Origin: Streptomyces sp. NBC_01429
GTDB lineage: Bacteria > Actinomycetota > Actinomycetes > Streptomycetales > Streptomycetaceae
Assembly: GCF_036231945.1 (NCBI RefSeq)
Contig: NZ_CP109599.1
Coordinates: forward strand, 3,752,501 to 3,816,500
Length of the DNA: 64,000 nt
Reading direction: 5' to 3'
Below are positions 62,056 to 64,000 of the stretch, one piece after another. The notes under the pieces were generated by a model that saw only the letters and a list, made by a program, of their open reading frames with translations, was not told the origin of the DNA and did not search any database. The position numbers and the translations under genes were made by a program. Numbering within the stretch: the stretch's first letter is position 1; the number at the start of each line of letters is the position of its first letter.

Positions 62056-64000
62056 GCGGTGTTCCTTTCATTGAGGGATGGATGGAGGCAGCGGTCGAGG
62101 GCTGTCCACATCGGGCGGTAGAGCGCCCGGACGATGTGACGATCGTCGGCAGGCACGTCGGCCCCGGGGGTGAAGTAGGGCTCAAGGACGGAGTGGATGC
62201 TGTGCAGGAGGCTGCTCTTGGGAGTGTCCGGTTCCTGGGACGCCCCTCCAGCGGCCAGATGAGGGGAGAATGCGGCGTCGACAAAGGCGACCCTGGTAGG
62301 CACCGCACCACGCACGGAACGGCCGATCACCTGCCAGATCAGTACGAGCAGGTCCCAGGTGATCGCTTCCCGGTCATCTCCGAGGGAACTCCATGCCATG
62401 CTCCGGGCGAGCACCCGGTACCACTGAGATCGAGCGAGATCCCTGACCTTGCGGGCACCGAGACCGAGGCTGGGCTCACTTCGTACCCATTCGTCGAACG
62501 CCCCGCCCCTCATGGCCCGCACAATCCAGTCGTTGATCGCGTGTACCGCGAGGCCGAGGTCGTCGGGGCGCGGGTTGGGTCGGGCGAGGAAGTAGATCGA
62601 CCCGATCGCGGCGTGCTCGCGGTCTAGGTCGAGGATGTTGTGTCCGCGCTCGACAGCTAGTAGCGGCGCCACCAGGATCTCGGCGCGGGTACTGGCCAGC
62701 GTCTCGACGTCGCCACGGCGCAGGATGGGCGCGTGGTGCTCGTCGCCCTCCCCCAAAACGCCGGCCTCGAGATCGTCGTCCGACACCAGCCGGCGGACCC
62801 TGTCCTTCCACCGCCTATTGAGGGTGTGCAGGGTGTCCGCCACGACTTTGGATTCCTCATAGCTGCCGACGAGCAGCAGGATGTGGCGGCGGCTCTCCGG
62901 AAGGCGCTGTAACTCCTCCCGGAGACGGCTGATTCCGGCGTCTTCGTCGCCGAGGGCGACGGTCATCCGGCGCAGGATCTCCTGCCGTTGATCTAGTGGC
63001 TCGCCGGAGAGTCGCTGCGCCTCGTACTGTCCATCGCAGGTACAGCCCGCGCGGCATCCGCAGCCGCTGCGGATGAACTCGAAGCGAAACTGACTCTGTT
63101 CGGCGATCCGGTCCAGGTCCTCCGGGCCTGGCTCGATGATCACGCCTATGTCCACCGGAATGTGATAGCGGCTGGACTTGCCTGCCCAACTGCTACCCGA
63201 CATCAACAGGACGTTGGTACCGGGGCGACCATCCACCGTCGGCAGGTCGGGCATCTCCCGAAGTAGTTCCCGGCCGACCCCGCTGCACCGGAAGAACCTC
63301 AGTTCCCCGGTGCGCACTCCACCGTGATCCGGGCTGTCCATCAGGAACTGGAAGCCGATCACATTGCCCATCGGTGCCTCGGGCACCATGGGTCCGTAGT
63401 CGAGCGGCCTGCGGTACATCTCGTTGAAACCCAGGTTGAGCGCTGACGCGACACGCGGCCACATGGCGTTGATCAGGGCAAGTCTGGGCTCCAGGGCGCT
63501 GAGGAGCATGGTGAACTCGAAGCGGGTCACGAGCAGCTTGAGCCAGTCGTCAGAGTTCTCCGGAAGGGGTTCCTTCTTCAGCCGCCTGGCCTTCTTGCGG
63601 CTCTTTCCAGGAGGCTGCGGCGGCCGGGGCCGCTCGGCGGCCGCGAGGTGGCGCAGCTCCTCGTACTGCTCAGAGGCTTCGGCCGTGGGCTCCAGCAGCG
63701 GATCGAGGGCGAAAAGGCGGCATACCATCCCCTCCAGCCGCTCGCGGGTTGTTTCGCGCCGGTTGGTGTGCAGGAGTTCGCCCAGCAAGGCGGTGAGTTC
63801 CACGCCATCCTCGGTGTATCGCTGCCGGTCGCCGAACGGATTCTCCCGGAAGGCGTCGAGGATCTCGGTGAGTCGAAGCCGCGGAGCCCGGTGCCGATGT
63901 CCGACCGCGGGTCCCAATGCCTCGGCCGGCGTCCCCTCACGATCTTCCGGGAGCGGATACCGCTCCTCCATCAAGCGGAGTTGGAGCGTCCACGCGCTGA
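62043..64000 (-). CDS. DinG-type helicase of the pPIWI-RE system, C-terminal part
   Basis: The frame stays open to the window edge (650 codons visible), so the N-terminal helicase domain and Walker A are outside. Visible are motif V-like LVAPLLAVERGHNIL, motif VI QVIGRSVRGAVPTRVAFVDAAF and a compact Cys cluster CGCRAGCTC (63036-63062). The gene sits just upstream of and overlaps the pPIWI-RE gene. Partner nuclease expected beyond the edge. Confidence 0.8.
   Translation of the reverse strand, partial: SAWTLQLRLMEERYPLPEDREGTPAEALGPAVGHRHRAPRLRLTEILDAFRENPFGDRQRYTEDGVELTALLGELLHTNRRETTRERLEGMVCRLFALDPLLEPTAEASEQYEELRHLAAAERPRPPQPPGKSRKKARRLKKEPLPENSDDWLKLLVTRFEFTMLLSALEPRLALINAMWPRVASALNLGFNEMYRRPLDYGPMVPEAPMGNVIGFQFLMDSPDHGGVRTGELRFFRCSGVGRELLREMPDLPTVDGRPGTNVLLMSGSSWAGKSSRYHIPVDIGVIIEPGPEDLDRIAEQSQFRFEFIRSGCGCRAGCTCDGQYEAQRLSGEPLDQRQEILRRMTVALGDEDAGISRLREELQRLPESRRHILLLVGSYEESKVVADTLHTLNRRWKDRVRRLVSDDDLEAGVLGEGDEHHAPILRRGDVETLASTRAEILVAPLLAVERGHNILDLDREHAAIGSIYFLARPNPRPDDLGLAVHAINDWIVRAMRGGAFDEWVRSEPSLGLGARKVRDLARSQWYRVLARSMAWSSLGDDREAITWDLLVLIWQVIGRSVRGAVPTRVAFVDAAFSPHLAAGGASQEPDTPKSSLLHSIHSVLEPYFTPGADVPADDRHIVRALYRPMWTALDRCLHPSLNERNTACIT

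Overview
The window looks like a chromosomal segment of a Streptomyces or close actinomycete. GC content is very high, GTG starts are common, many neighbouring genes overlap by 4 bases (ATGA or GTGA), and there is Lsr2, a small-type PurS/PurQ/PurL set, XRE/DUF397/ATPase regulator clusters and a DUF574 methyltransferase. No species can be named from the sequence alone.

Layout. 0-1.7 kb: end of a sugar-binding protein gene and a Gfo/Idh/MocA oxidoreductase. 1.8-4.0 kb: a DUF2238 membrane protein, an acetyltransferase and a methyltransferase. 4.2-7.2 kb: one very large gene joining membrane helices, a prepilin-like segment, a long Gly/Ser linker and a C-terminal ADP-ribosyltransferase-like domain. 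7.5-13.8 kb: an ascorbate-type (Ula) PTS with its GntR regulator, divergent from transketolase and a HAD phosphatase; two copies of one palindrome lie in the shared promoter region. 14-17.5 kb: a PucR-like regulator and an NfeD/flotillin pair. 17.9-32.8 kb: many small regulator and enzyme units (TetR/MDR, ArsR/VOC, HxlR/DoxX, XRE/DUF397/ATPase, GlxA/MDR). Several have clear palindromic operator candidates.

33-50.5 kb is mainly housekeeping: purSQL, lsr2, three tRNA-Gly genes, an ABC transporter with a DesK/DesR-like two-component system, purC, an N,N-dimethylformamidase-like gene, a large membrane protein, purD, dnaX, the signal recognition particle RNA and tRNA-Ser(GGA).

From tRNA-Ser (50.7 kb) to the end the region is accessory. 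It holds an overlapping four-gene cluster (radical SAM, P-loop kinase, methyltransferase, CYTH), a broken HAD gene abutting the tail of a relaxase-like gene, an orphan PD-(D/E)XK-like nuclease candidate, a regulator/acetyltransferase pair and an IS5-type element with an extra gene inside its inverted repeats. It ends with two genes of a pPIWI-RE system (DUF3962/DUF3893 Piwi-like protein and the C-terminal part of a DinG-type helicase). That system runs off the right edge of the window. The most interesting candidates are the pPIWI-RE operon, the prepilin-like/ADP-ribosyltransferase fusion and the radical SAM cluster.
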